A stretch of DNA of 64,000 bases from Halomonas rhizosphaerae (GCF_030010555.1 NZ_JASCQP010000038.1:17420-81419), one strand, 5' to 3'. Numbered from the stretch's first letter, positions 17,926-27,051 are shown. Program-made: numbers and translations. Notes: generated by a model not told the origin, from the sequence alone.

Positions 17926-18888
17926 ATGCATATCGTCATCACCGGCGGCGCCGGATTTCTCGGACAACGCCTCCTCGCCCGCCTGCTCGAGCGGGGCGAA
18001 CTCGACGGCCAGGCGATACGCCGCCTGACCCTGGTCGACCAGATCGAGCCACAGGTACCGGCCGCGACCGATGTGGAGATAATCTCCCTGGCCATGGATA
18101 TCACCGCGCCCCGGGCACTGGATGCCATCCTGGTCGAGCGGCCGACGGTGATCTATCACCTGGCGGCGGTGGTCAGTTCCGCCGCCGAGGGCGACCTGGA
18201 CCTGGGGATGCGGGTCAACTTCGATGCCACCCGGGCACTGCTGGAGGGCTGCCGACACCATGCCCTTGCGGAGACGCGCCTGATCATGGCCAGCTCGGTG
18301 GCTGCCTACGGCGGCGACCTGCCCGAGACGCTCGACGACATGACGGCGCTGCACCCCCAGAACTCCTACGGCACCCAGAAGGCCATGTGTGAGCTGTTGA
18401 TCAATGACTACGGCCGTCGCGGCCTCGTCGATGGCCGTGTCCTGCGCCTGCCGACCATCGTCATCCGCCCGGGACGGCCCAATGCCGCGGCTTCGAGCTT
18501 TGCCTCCAGCATCCTGCGCGAGCCCTTGAGCGGCGAGGAGGCCGTCTGTCCGGTCCCCACCGACCTGGCGCTATTCGTGATGTCGCCCGGCCGGGTGATC
18601 GAGGCGTTGATCCACGGAGCCGAGGTGCCACGGGCAGACTGGGCCCCTTTCCGTGCCTTCATGCTGCCGGGCATCACGGTCACTGTGGCCGAGATGCTCG
18701 AGGCCCTGGGCGAAGTGGCCGGTGCCGAGGCCGTGTCCAGGGTCCGCCACGAGCCGGACGAGGCCATCACCGCCATCGTCTCCAACTGGCCGGCACGTTT
18801 CGATACCGCCAAGGCCCGGCGACTGGGGTTCGAGGGAGACCGGGATCTCCGGGAGATCATCGAGGCGTTCATCCGGGAACGCTCGTGA
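17926..18888 (+). CDS. denD: D-erythronate dehydrogenase
   Basis: Extended short-chain dehydrogenase (NAD-dependent epimerase/dehydratase fold), 320 residues. N-terminal HIVITGGAGFLGQRLLARLL gives the TGGAGFLG nucleotide site; ASSVAAYGG and NSYGTQKAMCELL carry the Ser and Tyr-x3-Lys catalytic residues. DenD oxidises D-erythronate to 2-oxo-tetronate, so the operon can take both L-threonate and D-erythronate. A GC hairpin lies in the 87-nt gap before the transporter genes. Confidence 0.9.
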   Translation: MHIVITGGAGFLGQRLLARLLERGELDGQAIRRLTLVDQIEPQVPAATDVEIISLAMDITAPRALDAILVERPTVIYHLAAVVSSAAEGDLDLGMRVNFDATRALLEGCRHHALAETRLIMASSVAAYGGDLPETLDDMTALHPQNSYGTQKAMCELLINDYGRRGLVDGRVLRLPTIVIRPGRPNAAASSFASSILREPLSGEEAVCPVPTDLALFVMSPGRVIEALIHGAEVPRADWAPFRAFMLPGITVTVAEMLEALGEVAGAEAVSRVRHEPDEAITAIVSNWPARFDTAKARRLGFEGDRDLREIIEAFIRERS

Positions 18889-18975
18889 AACCGGCATCCT
18901 TTAGGGTGCCGATCTGGATGCGGGACGAGAACGCCGAGGCTCTCGTCGTCCCGACAACAACAAAGAGGAATCACT

Positions 18976-19968
18976 ATGACCAAGCATTTCGCACGCCGCA
19001 CGCTCGCCGTCGCCATCGGTGGTCTGGCCGCCACGACGCTTAGCCTCCAGGTTCAGGCCGCCACCGAGGTGACCCTGGGGCACACCTTGTCGGACAGCTC
19101 TCATTACTCGGTGGGCGCCGATGCCTTCAAGGAGACGCTGGAGCGGCTCTCTGATGGTGAGTTCACGGTCAACGAACATCCCTCCGGTTCGCTCGGTGGC
19201 GAGCGGGCGATGATCGAAGGCCTGCAGATCGGCACCGTGGATGTGGTCATCACCTCCACCGGGCCGCTGGGCAACTTCGTCCCCGAGACCTATGTGCTCG
19301 ACCTGCCGTTCCTCTTTGAGGACTACGACCAGGCGCGCTGTGTGCTCGATGGCGAGATCGGCGAGGAACTGTTGACCAAGATGAGTGACCATGACCTGGT
19401 CGGCCTGGCCTGGTCGGAGAACGGCTTTCGCCACATGACCAACAGCATGCGCGAGATCAATACGCCGGAGGATGCGGAAGGGCTGAAGGTGCGCACCATG
19501 GAGAACCGGGTGCACCAGGAAGCCTTCAGGCAGATGGGCGCCAGCCCTACGCCGATGGCGTTTCCCGAGCTCTTCACGGCGCTGCAGCAGGGCACCGTGG
19601 ATGGCCAGGAGAACCCCATCACGGTGATCGTGGCGACCAACTTCTGGGAGGTGCAGGATCATCTGTCGCTCACCGGACACGTCTATTCGCCCGCTGCCAT
19701 CCTGGCTTCGCCGATCCTGCTCGACGGCCTGAGTGACGAAGAGCGCGAGTGGTTCAACCAGGCCGCTCAAGCGTCGGCCGAAGCCACTCGCGAGGAAGTC
19801 AGCCGTCTCGAGGAAGAAGGTGTGGCGCTGCTGCGTGAGAAGGGCATGACCGTCAAGACCGATATCGACCCGGCGCCGTTCCAGGAGGCGGTCGAACCTG
19901 CCTACGAGATCTACACCGATGAGTACGGCAGCGAGATGCTGGATCGTATCCGCGCCAGCGACTGCTGA
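18976..19968 (+). CDS. TRAP transporter periplasmic solute-binding protein (DctP family)
   Basis: 330 residues with an N-terminal signal peptide ending near VQA-AT. Captures an organic acid in the periplasm for the DctQM permease. Family features: TLGHTLSDSSHYSVG, the GxLGG-like EHPSGSLGGERAMIEGLQIG, and the region MENRVHQEAFRQMGASPTPM with the carboxylate-binding Arg. Preceded by AGAGGAA. The operon suggests threonate/erythronate or a related C4 sugar acid as the ligand; this is inference. Confidence 0.92.
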   Translation: MTKHFARRTLAVAIGGLAATTLSLQVQAATEVTLGHTLSDSSHYSVGADAFKETLERLSDGEFTVNEHPSGSLGGERAMIEGLQIGTVDVVITSTGPLGNFVPETYVLDLPFLFEDYDQARCVLDGEIGEELLTKMSDHDLVGLAWSENGFRHMTNSMREINTPEDAEGLKVRTMENRVHQEAFRQMGASPTPMAFPELFTALQQGTVDGQENPITVIVATNFWEVQDHLSLTGHVYSPAAILASPILLDGLSDEEREWFNQAAQASAEATREEVSRLEEEGVALLREKGMTVKTDIDPAPFQEAVEPAYEIYTDEYGSEMLDRIRASDC

Positions 19969-19977
19969 TCCCACCCA

Positions 19978-20006
19978 ACCTCCGGCGTGGTCGCCGGAGG
20001 TTTCCT
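19978..20006 (+). terminator. Internal terminator/attenuator between TRAP dctP and dctQ
   Basis: Perfect 10-bp stem ACCTCCGGCG / CGCCGGAGGT with a TGGT loop, followed by TTCCTTTTCC, 10 nt after the binding-protein stop. It would lower expression of the membrane subunits relative to the abundant binding protein, or stabilise the dctP 3' end. Confidence 0.75.
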
Positions 20007-20027
20007 TTTCCTGACAAGGTGATCCCG

Positions 20028-20630
20028 ATGCTCTCCTGGTTTCTTCGCCTGGAAAGCCGACTGACCCGGCTAGCGCTGGTGATCGCGGTGGTGATGCTCA
20101 TCATTTCCGTGTCGCTGGGTTTCTTTCAGGTTCTGACGCGCTTCATCTTCAACGCGCCCTCCACCTGGTCGGAAGTGATATCGCGTTCCACCATGATCTG
20201 GTGCGTATTCATGGGGGCGGCGGCTACCTTCCGTGGTGGCTACATGATGGCCGTGGAACTGGTCTACAAGCTGGTACCGCGTCGAACCCTGCTGGCGCTC
20301 GAGATAGTCATCGGCGCCTGCTGCCTGCTGGTCCTCGGTGTCTTGATGGTGTACGGCATCCAGATGACGCTTCGGGTACGCAGCCAGATGCTCTCGGGCC
20401 TGGGAATGTCCATCGCCTGGTCCTACGCCGCGATTCCCACCGGGAGTGCCTTCGCCATGGTAGCGGTGATCGCCCGATTGATTTCCCAGGGCCTCGGGCT
20501 GGAGAAACTGGGCCCGGAGAACAGCAATCTGGCTCCCGAGGTGGATGCCGATGTGGTTCAGCAGGCGAGCTCCACCCTGGCCGAGGGAGAGGCCGGCCAC
20601 AGCTCGGTCAACGGAGGTGATCGTCCATGA
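20028..20630 (+). CDS. TRAP transporter small permease (DctQ family)
   Basis: 200-residue membrane protein with four predicted transmembrane segments (for example LALVIAVVMLIISVSLGFFQ near the N-terminus). ATG at 20028 chosen because AAGGTGA precedes it; a GTG at 20019 is the alternative. DctQ binds the large permease and is needed for transport. The C-terminal 30 residues are a hydrophilic tail. Overlaps the next gene by four bases. Confidence 0.9.
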   Translation: MLSWFLRLESRLTRLALVIAVVMLIISVSLGFFQVLTRFIFNAPSTWSEVISRSTMIWCVFMGAAATFRGGYMMAVELVYKLVPRRTLLALEIVIGACCLLVLGVLMVYGIQMTLRVRSQMLSGLGMSIAWSYAAIPTGSAFAMVAVIARLISQGLGLEKLGPENSNLAPEVDADVVQQASSTLAEGEAGHSSVNGGDRP

Positions 20631-21901
20631 ACCTCGTCATCGGCCTCTCGCTGATCATCCTCTTTGCCTTCGGCGTTCCCATCGCCATCTCGATCATCCT
20701 GGCCTCGATCATCGGTATCGAATTCTTCTCGCGACTGCCTCTGCTGATGGTGCCGCAGCAGATCTTCGTGGGCATCGACCATTTCCCCCTGATGGCCATT
20801 CCGTTCTTCATTCTGGCCGGCAACCTGATGGCCTCGGGAGGGATATCCAGCCGCCTGGTCGACCTGGCAAAGTCCATCGTCGGCGGTGTCCAGGGCGGCC
20901 TGGCCATGACCTGCGTGCTGACCTGCATGATGTTTGCCGCGGTTTCGGGATCGAGTGTGGCCACGACCTTCGCCATCGGCGCCATCCTGATCCCGGCCAT
21001 GGTTCGCCATGGCTACCCCACGCCGCTGGCGGCCTCCATTCAGGCGTCCTCCGCTGAGCTGGGCGTGCTGATCCCCCCGTCCATTCCGTTGATCCTCTAT
21101 GGCGTCAGCACCGATACCTCCATCGGTCAGCTGTTCATCGCCGGCATCGGCCCCGGGGTGCTGATCGGTGGTGCCTTGCTGCTGTTTCTCTACCTCTTCT
21201 GCAAGCTGCGTGGCTATGGCCTGCAGGATCGCGAGGATCGCAGCCACTTTACGGTGGCCTTCAAGCGTGCCTGGGCGGCCATCCTGATGCCGGTGGTGGT
21301 GATCGGCGGGATCTATGGCGGTATCTTCACCCCCACCGAAGCCTCTGCGGTGGCGGTCTTCTATGCCCTGGCGGTGGGCGGTCTGCTCTACCGCGAGCTG
21401 CGTCTGAAGGATCTCTGGCCGATCCTGCGCCAGAGCGTGATCTCTACGGCGGCGGTGATGCTGATCATCGCGGCGGCGGCCCTGTTCAGCTTCCTGATCA
21501 GCCGTTCTGGACTGCCGGGCGAGATCGCTGCCTGGGTGAACCAGGTGTTCGAGAGCCCCTGGGCCTTCCTGCTGGCCGTCAATGGGTTGCTGTTGATCGT
21601 GGGGATGTTCATCGAGACCTCCGCGGCGATCCTGGTGTTGGCGCCGATCCTGACGCCGATCGCTATCCAGTTCGGCATTCAGCCGGTGCATTTCGGGCTG
21701 ATCATGGTCGTCAATCTCGCTCTGGGCATGATTACCCCGCCTTTGGGCGTGAACCTCTTCGCCGCCTGTGCGGTGGCCAAGATCTCCATCGACGAGATGC
21801 TGCCCTGGCTGCTGCCTTTCGTGCTGGTAGTGCTGGCCTGCCTCATGGGGATCACCTATATGCCCTGGATATCCATGGGACTGGTCGACCTGCTGTATTG
21901 A
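20627..21901 (+). CDS. TRAP transporter large permease (DctM family)
   Basis: 424 residues, about a dozen hydrophobic segments. Sodium-driven permease subunit. Conserved stretches: MAIPFFILAGNLMASGGIS, SGSSVATTFAIGAILIPAM, ELGVLIPPSIPLILYG and NLALGMITPPLGVNLFA, the two re-entrant hairpin regions of the family. Coupled to dctQ by an ATGA overlap. Confidence 0.95.
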   Translation: MNLVIGLSLIILFAFGVPIAISIILASIIGIEFFSRLPLLMVPQQIFVGIDHFPLMAIPFFILAGNLMASGGISSRLVDLAKSIVGGVQGGLAMTCVLTCMMFAAVSGSSVATTFAIGAILIPAMVRHGYPTPLAASIQASSAELGVLIPPSIPLILYGVSTDTSIGQLFIAGIGPGVLIGGALLLFLYLFCKLRGYGLQDREDRSHFTVAFKRAWAAILMPVVVIGGIYGGIFTPTEASAVAVFYALAVGGLLYRELRLKDLWPILRQSVISTAAVMLIIAAAALFSFLISRSGLPGEIAAWVNQVFESPWAFLLAVNGLLLIVGMFIETSAAILVLAPILTPIAIQFGIQPVHFGLIMVVNLALGMITPPLGVNLFAACAVAKISIDEMLPWLLPFVLVVLACLMGITYMPWISMGLVDLLY

Positions 21902-21968
21902 ATGAAGGTTCGCCGTGACCTGACTCCTGTCGGGGTGGCGAAGACAACAATGACAAGGAGTCCACGAC

Positions 21969-23429
21969 GTGCAGTCCTTCCCCGAGATGCCCTCCCACCA
22001 GGCCCTGATCGGTGGAGCCTGGGTTGCCACCCGCTCGACCCTGGACGTGGAGGCGCCTTCCCACGGCAAGACGATCGCGCGGATCGCCCGCTGCCAGGAA
22101 GAAGAGATCGACCAGGCCGTGTCGGCGGCCGGCCACGCCTTTTCCGGCCGGCTCGACGAATGGTCGCGCTGGACGGCCCGGCGGCGCAGCGAGTGGCTGC
22201 TGGCCTTCGCCACGGCCATCGAGGACGATCATGAGCGGCTCGCCGCCCTGGAGTGTGCGGATACCGGTAAGCCGATGACTCAGGCACGTGGCGATATCAG
22301 CGCCTGTGCCCGATATTTCCGCTTCTATGGCGGGGCCGCTGACAAGCTCCATGGCGAGACGATCCCCTTCGAGAACGACTTCGCCGTGATGACCCTGCGC
22401 GAGCCCTATGGGGTCTGCGGGCAGATCATTCCCTGGAACTACCCCGCGCAGATCTTCGGTCGCTGTGTCGCCGCGGCTCTGGCGGCCGGCAATACCGTGG
22501 TGCTCAAGCCCGCCGAGGACGCCTGCCTGAGCGTGCTTCGCCTGGCCGAGCTGGCCGTAGAGCATGGCCTGCCGGCGGGAGCGCTCAATGTCGTGCCCGG
22601 CCTTGGCCGCGAGGCCGGTGCCGCGCTGTCGGCGCACCCCTCCATCGACCATCTCTCCTTCACCGGTTCCCCGGAAACCGGCACCCTGGTGGCCCAGGCC
22701 GCCGCGGTCCACCATGTGCCGGTCACCATGGAACTGGGGGGGAAATCGCCGCAGATCCTCTTCGCCGATGCGGATCTGGAGGCGGCGCTGCCCTTCGTGG
22801 TTCGCGGCATCATCCAGAACGCCGGCCAGACCTGCTCCGCAGGCAGTCGGCTGCTGGTGCAGCGCGAGGTGGCCGATGAGCTGCTGGGGCGCCTGGCCGC
22901 ACGTTTCGAAGCCCTGCGCTGCGACGTCGGCGAGGCGGACGCCGACTGCGGTCCGTTGATCAACGCCCGCCAGAAGGCGAAGCTGGAGGCCCGCTTGGCG
23001 GCGGCCCATGCCGACGGCATCCGCACCCTGGCCCGCGGACAACTGGCGGCGGGAGCGCCCGCCGGCGGCCACTTCGCGGTGCCGCAGCTGCTGGTCGATA
23101 TCCCGGCAGGGCACGAGGTGCTGCGTGAGGAACTGTTCGGGCCGGTCCTGGCGGTGCAGGTCTTCGACGACGAGGCCGAGGCCCTGGCACTGGCCAATGG
23201 CACCGACTTCGGCCTCTGCGCGGGCATCTGGACCCGCGACGGCGGTCGCCAGCTGCGCCTGGCCAAGGGCGTGCGCAGCGGCCAGGTCTTCGTCAACAAC
23301 TATGGTGCCGCCGGCGGGATCGAGCTGCCGTTCGGCGGCGTCGGCCGCTCCGGGCATGGTCGCGAAAAGGGCTTCGAGGGGCTGCGCAGCTATACACGCA
23401 TCAAGACCGTCGCGATCCACCACGGATGA
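21969..23429 (+). CDS. Aldehyde dehydrogenase
   Basis: NAD(P)-dependent aldehyde dehydrogenase, 486 residues. GTG start at 21969 with AAGGAG eight bases upstream. Catalytic Cys near 289 in NAGQTCSAGS and general base Glu near 255 in VTMELGGKSPQ; coenzyme motif FTGSPETG. Its place in the tetronate operon suggests that it oxidises a four-carbon aldehyde (such as a tetrose) or another sugar aldehyde to the acid, feeding the pathway. Betaine-aldehyde-type enzymes look similar, so the substrate is open. It overlaps the upstream ATG of the next frame by four bases. Confidence 0.9.
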   Translation: MQSFPEMPSHQALIGGAWVATRSTLDVEAPSHGKTIARIARCQEEEIDQAVSAAGHAFSGRLDEWSRWTARRRSEWLLAFATAIEDDHERLAALECADTGKPMTQARGDISACARYFRFYGGAADKLHGETIPFENDFAVMTLREPYGVCGQIIPWNYPAQIFGRCVAAALAAGNTVVLKPAEDACLSVLRLAELAVEHGLPAGALNVVPGLGREAGAALSAHPSIDHLSFTGSPETGTLVAQAAAVHHVPVTMELGGKSPQILFADADLEAALPFVVRGIIQNAGQTCSAGSRLLVQREVADELLGRLAARFEALRCDVGEADADCGPLINARQKAKLEARLAAAHADGIRTLARGQLAAGAPAGGHFAVPQLLVDIPAGHEVLREELFGPVLAVQVFDDEAEALALANGTDFGLCAGIWTRDGGRQLRLAKGVRSGQVFVNNYGAAGGIELPFGGVGRSGHGREKGFEGLRSYTRIKTVAIHHG

Positions 23430-23443
23430 GCAAGGAGGCAAGC

Positions 23444-24322
23444 ATGACACAGACGCTGCGTATCGGCCTGGTCGGGGTTGGCCTGATGGGCCACGGTATC
23501 GCCCGCAATATCCTTCGGGGCGGCTATCCGCTGACGCTCCTGGAGCATCCCGGCAACCAGCCGGTGGATGACCTGGTGCAAGCGGGGGCCCAGCTGGCGA
23601 GCACGGGGCACGAGGTGGCCGAGGCCGCGGATGCGGTGCTGCTCTGCGTGACCGGCTCGCCTCAGGTCGAGGCGGTGCTCTTCGAGCCGGGTGGGGTCCT
23701 GGAGGGCCTGGCGCCGGGGGGCGTGGTGATCGACTGCTCCACGGCGCTGCCCAGCTCCACGGCCCGGGTCGCCGATCGGGTGGTCCAGGCCGGCGGCCAC
23801 TTCATGGATGCCGCCATGACCCGGACCCCCCGGGAGGCGGAGGAGGGGCGCCTGAACCTGATCGTGGGGGCCTCTTCGGCGCTGTTCTCGCAGATGCGGC
23901 CGCTGCTCGAGAGCTTTGCCGAGAACATCACACATGCCGGCGAGGTGGGGGCCGGGCATACCCTGAAGCTTGTGCACAACTTCGTCTCACTGGGCTTCTC
24001 GGCGGTGCTGGCCGAGGCGGCCGCGGCGTCGCGCCGGGCGGGCATCGACGATGCGGCCTTCCTCGAGGTGGTGGGCAAGGGCGGCGGTGGCGGGGTGGTC
24101 TTCGACCGCCTGCGGCCCTTCATCGCCGAGGGCGACGCATCCGGCTTCCGTTTCAGCGTGGCCAATGCCAGCAAGGACCTGGGCTACTACCATGCCATGA
24201 CCGACGAGCTGGGGGCCGGTCGCAGCGTCGCCGAGGCGGTGGAGGCACTGTATGCGGGGATCGACGACCAGGGCCTGACGGTGCCGGAAGTCATCCGCGT
24301 CCTGGAGCGGGAGAAGGGCTGA
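23444..24322 (+). CDS. Beta-hydroxyacid dehydrogenase (HIBADH family), second copy in the operon
   Basis: 292 residues from the ATG at 23444, which has AAGGAGG five bases upstream; an in-frame ATG at 23426 lacks one. Dinucleotide motif GLVGVGLMGHGIARNI at the N-terminus, substrate-loop region MDAAMTRTPREAEEGRLNLIVG, catalytic Lys in HTLKLVHNF. Similar to 3-hydroxyisobutyrate and tartronate semialdehyde reductases and distinct from ltnD. It may handle a different stereoisomer, or reduce a semialdehyde linked to the adjacent aldehyde dehydrogenase. Confidence 0.85.
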   Translation: MTQTLRIGLVGVGLMGHGIARNILRGGYPLTLLEHPGNQPVDDLVQAGAQLASTGHEVAEAADAVLLCVTGSPQVEAVLFEPGGVLEGLAPGGVVIDCSTALPSSTARVADRVVQAGGHFMDAAMTRTPREAEEGRLNLIVGASSALFSQMRPLLESFAENITHAGEVGAGHTLKLVHNFVSLGFSAVLAEAAAASRRAGIDDAAFLEVVGKGGGGGVVFDRLRPFIAEGDASGFRFSVANASKDLGYYHAMTDELGAGRSVAEAVEALYAGIDDQGLTVPEVIRVLEREKG

Positions 24323-24338
24323 TGGAGGGGCGTCCGTG

Positions 24339-25259
24339 ATGGCGTGGCGGTCGGGCGACGGGCCCTCCCACCGCCAGCAGGGGCTGCTGCTGACCGGGGG
24401 CGGGGCGCTGATCATGTCGCCGGATGCCCTGCTGATCAAGCTGGCGGCCCTGCCGGACGCCGAGATCCTGATGTGGCGGGGATTCCTCTCGGCGCTGGGC
24501 TTTCTGGTGATCGCCCTGGCGCGCTACGGCCGCGGCACCCTGGCCGCCTACCGGCGCTGCGGCGGCACCGGCATCGCCGTGGCGCTGCTCTTCAGCCTGA
24601 CGACCTGCGGCTTCGTGCTGGGCAACCAGTACACCAAGGCGGGTAACGTCCTGCTGATCCTCGCGGGGGCGCCGCTGATCGCCGCCCTGCTGTCCCGCAC
24701 GATCCTCGCCGAGCGGCTGCCGCGCCGCACCTGGCTGGCGATCGGGCTCTGCATGCTGGGTATCGGGATGATCGTGATCGATGACACCGGGGCCGGCTCC
24801 TGGGTGGGCAATGCCTTCGCCCTGATGGCCGCCACCACCCTGGCGCTCAACTTCACGCTCTGCCGTCGGCGCCCCGGCGTGGACATGAGCCCGATGCTGG
24901 TGTTCAACGGCCTCATCGTGGGTAGCGGCGCTGCCCTGGCGCTGTGGCTGGGCGGTGGCGGGATCGTCATGCCGCCCATCGATCGCTGGCTGCTGGTGGT
25001 CCTGCTGTGCCTGTTCATCGTGCCGACGGGCGTGACCCTGCTGCAGCGCGGGCCCCTCTACCTGCCCGCCGCCGAGGTCGGCCTGCTGCTGCTGCTGGAG
25101 GTGGTGGTCGGCACCCTCTGGGCCTGGTGGCTGCTGGGCGAGACCCCGGCACCGATCGCCCTGGTCGGGGGCGGGCTGGTGCTGGGCACCCTGGTGACCA
25201 AGGGGCTCTATGAGCGGCGCCTGGAGCTACGCCTGCGCCAGGCGATGACCTCCCGCTGA
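24339..25259 (+). CDS. EamA/DMT-family transporter
   Basis: 306 residues with ten predicted membrane segments in two EamA repeats (repeat ends near TILAERLPRRTW and LLLEVVVGTLWAWWLLGETP). Drug/metabolite transporter superfamily, usually an exporter of small metabolites. GGAGGGG precedes; either the ATG at 24339 or the GTG at 24336 is the start. Same strand, 16 nt after the dehydrogenase, so probably the last gene of the tetronate operon. The substrate is unknown. Confidence 0.85.
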   Translation: MAWRSGDGPSHRQQGLLLTGGGALIMSPDALLIKLAALPDAEILMWRGFLSALGFLVIALARYGRGTLAAYRRCGGTGIAVALLFSLTTCGFVLGNQYTKAGNVLLILAGAPLIAALLSRTILAERLPRRTWLAIGLCMLGIGMIVIDDTGAGSWVGNAFALMAATTLALNFTLCRRRPGVDMSPMLVFNGLIVGSGAALALWLGGGGIVMPPIDRWLLVVLLCLFIVPTGVTLLQRGPLYLPAAEVGLLLLLEVVVGTLWAWWLLGETPAPIALVGGGLVLGTLVTKGLYERRLELRLRQAMTSR

Positions 25260-25269
25260 ATATGGCCGG

Positions 25270-25845
25270 CTAGGCCCGGAAGTGAGTGTCCAACTGATGG
25301 TGGAAGCGGGCGAAGGCCTCGTGGGCGCCGGCCAGGGCGGCGTCACTCTGGCCGGGTGGGCAGAGCGCCTCGAGCTCGGCCAGTCGCCGCGGCCACTCCT
25401 CGGGGGCCATGGCCAGGGAGAAGAAGGCGTGCGGCACCCCGGGGCCCAGGGTCCGGCGCAGCCGGTCGGCAATCATCTGCCCCCCCAGGCGCGAGCCCTC
25501 CAGCACGTAGAGCTCTCCCGCCAGGGTGGCGGGGGAGGTCGGGGGATGTGCGGTCTCGGAGGCGGGCGCTTCCGGCGTCAGGCCGAGGATGCCGAGGTCG
25601 TCGGTAAGGTGCGACAGCCGCCGTGGCACCCGGAGGCGCAGGCCGAGCCGCGCGATCTCCTGGCAGACGCGGTTCTCCAGTGTTGCATGGGCGGGATAGA
25701 GCGCCAACAGCGAGGCGGCGTAGGCCTCCCGGGTCAGGGTGGGGGCGAGCAGGCACTGCAGCGCCGGGTGGTGGTCCAGGGCGCGGTGGGCGTCGCGGGT
25801 GGCATCGCGCAGCTGACGGGCCAGCGGTGGGGTAGGGGGGCTCAT
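25270..25845 (-). CDS. Biliverdin-producing heme oxygenase
   Basis: 191 residues from the ATG at 25845, with CGGAGC upstream; the longer open frame is not used. Opens heme to biliverdin, CO and iron. The proximal heme ligand is expected at His20 in DATRDAHRALDHH, and the distal helix contains YVLEGSRLGGQMI with its Gly-rich bend. Of the BphO/HemO bacterial type. A bacteriophytochrome is encoded 3 kb away on the same strand; this enzyme would make its biliverdin chromophore. Iron acquisition from heme is the other possible role. Convergent with the EamA gene. Confidence 0.9.
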   Translation of the reverse strand: MSPPTPPLARQLRDATRDAHRALDHHPALQCLLAPTLTREAYAASLLALYPAHATLENRVCQEIARLGLRLRVPRRLSHLTDDLGILGLTPEAPASETAHPPTSPATLAGELYVLEGSRLGGQMIADRLRRTLGPGVPHAFFSLAMAPEEWPRRLAELEALCPPGQSDAALAGAHEAFARFHHQLDTHFRA

Positions 25846-25957
25846 CGGCGCTCCGGAACGTGACCTGGGTCGCATGGGCCGCGAAACCCCCTTCCCGAAG
25901 CGGAGCCGGCCCGTTACGCTGCCTGCCACGATACCATCCCGAACCGGAGGAGAGCCC

Positions 25958-26350
25958 GTGGCCATTTCCTGTTATGCCGACCTGTTGGACGAGGCGCGTG
26001 CCCAGCCAGAGCCGCAGCGCCTGCTGTTCGTCTTCACCCGCGCCGAGCTGCCGGACCATCCCAGCGAGGAGCAGCGGCGCCGCTTCGAACAGGGCGAAGG
26101 GGGCGTGCTGACCCCGGTGGTCTGCGTCGACAAGGCCCCCGAGGAGCTCTCCGACATGGCAGCGCTGGTGGCGGAATCCCGGGAGACCGGGGTCGACTGG
26201 GACATCGTCTTCGTGGCGGCCCTGGCCGGCGAGGACGCCCAGGCCCAGGCCGAGCAGCACCTCAACCGCATGGTGGAGTCGCTCAAGATGGGCAACATCT
26301 CGCAGTTCCTGGCCTTCGACCGCCAGGGCGAGGCGGTGGACATCGGCTGA
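25958..26350 (+). CDS. Conserved protein of unknown function
   Basis: 130 residues from GTG at 25958, chosen because CGGAGGAG is just upstream. Soluble, acidic, no signal peptide. Recognisable blocks: ISCYADLLDEARAQPEPQRL, LLFVFTRAELP, GEGGVLTPVVCVDKAPEEL, DWDIVFVAAL. I recall close relatives in Pseudomonas and Halomonas annotated 'ribonucleotide reductase subunit alpha', but nothing here resembles NrdA, so that name should not be relied on. It lies divergent from heme oxygenase and upstream of ahpC. Role unknown. Confidence 0.8.
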   Translation: MAISCYADLLDEARAQPEPQRLLFVFTRAELPDHPSEEQRRRFEQGEGGVLTPVVCVDKAPEELSDMAALVAESRETGVDWDIVFVAALAGEDAQAQAEQHLNRMVESLKMGNISQFLAFDRQGEAVDIG

Positions 26351-26368
26351 CGCCCGCCGTCATGGACC

Positions 26369-26405
26369 ATAGGGTTGAATTATCAGGTCCATGACGCCAT
26401 TCAAT
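26369..26405. promoter_or_regulatory. OxyR-like binding site upstream of ahpC
   Basis: Four half-elements spaced by seven bases: ATAG (26369), TTAT (26380), ATGA (26391), CAAT (26402). This follows the OxyR pattern ATAG-N7-CTAT-N7-ATAG-N7-CTAT, with the first half strongest. It is nested in an 11-bp inverted repeat (CGTCATGGACC at 26358, GGTCCATGACG at 26386) that could also form a hairpin ending the upstream gene. Confidence 0.6.
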
Positions 26406-26487
26406 TTACGCTATCGGGAGATACGGGCTACCATGCGCCCCGTATCGCCGTCACCCATTCAACGAAAGTCGAAAGGAGCACTACCGA

Positions 26488-27051
26488 ATGTCGCTGCTGA
26501 ACACCGAAGTCAAGCCGTTCAAGGCCACTGCCTACCACAATGGCGAGTTCATCGACGTCACCGAGGAGAGCCTGAAGGGCCAGTGGAACATCTTCTTCTT
26601 CTACCCGGCCGACTTCACCTTCGTCTGCCCCACCGAGCTGGGTGACCTGGCAGACAACTACGAGGAGTTCAAGAAGCTGGGCGTCGAGATCTACAGCGTC
26701 TCCACCGACACCCACTTCACCCACAAGGCCTGGCACGACAGCTCCGAGACCATCAACAAGCTGCAGTACCCGATGCTGGCCGACCCGACCCACGCCATCT
26801 CGCGCAACTTCGAGGTGCTGATCGAGGAAGACGGCATCGCCGAGCGTGGCACCTTCGTGGTCGACCCCGACGGCAAGATCCAGATCATCGAGCTGAACGC
26901 CGGCAACATCGGCCGCAACGCCGAGGAGCTGCTGCGCAAGGTCAAGGCCGCCCAGTACGTGCGCGCCAACCCGAACGAGGTCTGCCCGGCCAAGTGGGAA
27001 GAAGGCGAAGCGACCCTGTCTCCGTCCCTGGACCTGGTCGGCAAGATCTAA
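26488..27051 (+). CDS. ahpC: Alkyl hydroperoxide reductase peroxiredoxin
   Basis: Typical 2-Cys peroxiredoxin, 187 residues. Peroxidatic Cys47 in DFTFVCPTE and resolving Cys166 in EVCPAKW. Reduces H2O2, organic peroxides and peroxynitrite, using AhpF as the reductase. AAAGGAG precedes the ATG. Sarcosine oxidase and flavin enzymes nearby produce H2O2. The 171-nt gap to ahpF has two GC hairpins (GGCGAGGCC/GGCCTCGCC near 27068; GCCCGGG/CCCGGGC near 27100) without T tracts, fitting higher ahpC than ahpF expression. Confidence 0.97.
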   Translation: MSLLNTEVKPFKATAYHNGEFIDVTEESLKGQWNIFFFYPADFTFVCPTELGDLADNYEEFKKLGVEIYSVSTDTHFTHKAWHDSSETINKLQYPMLADPTHAISRNFEVLIEEDGIAERGTFVVDPDGKIQIIELNAGNIGRNAEELLRKVKAAQYVRANPNEVCPAKWEEGEATLSPSLDLVGKI

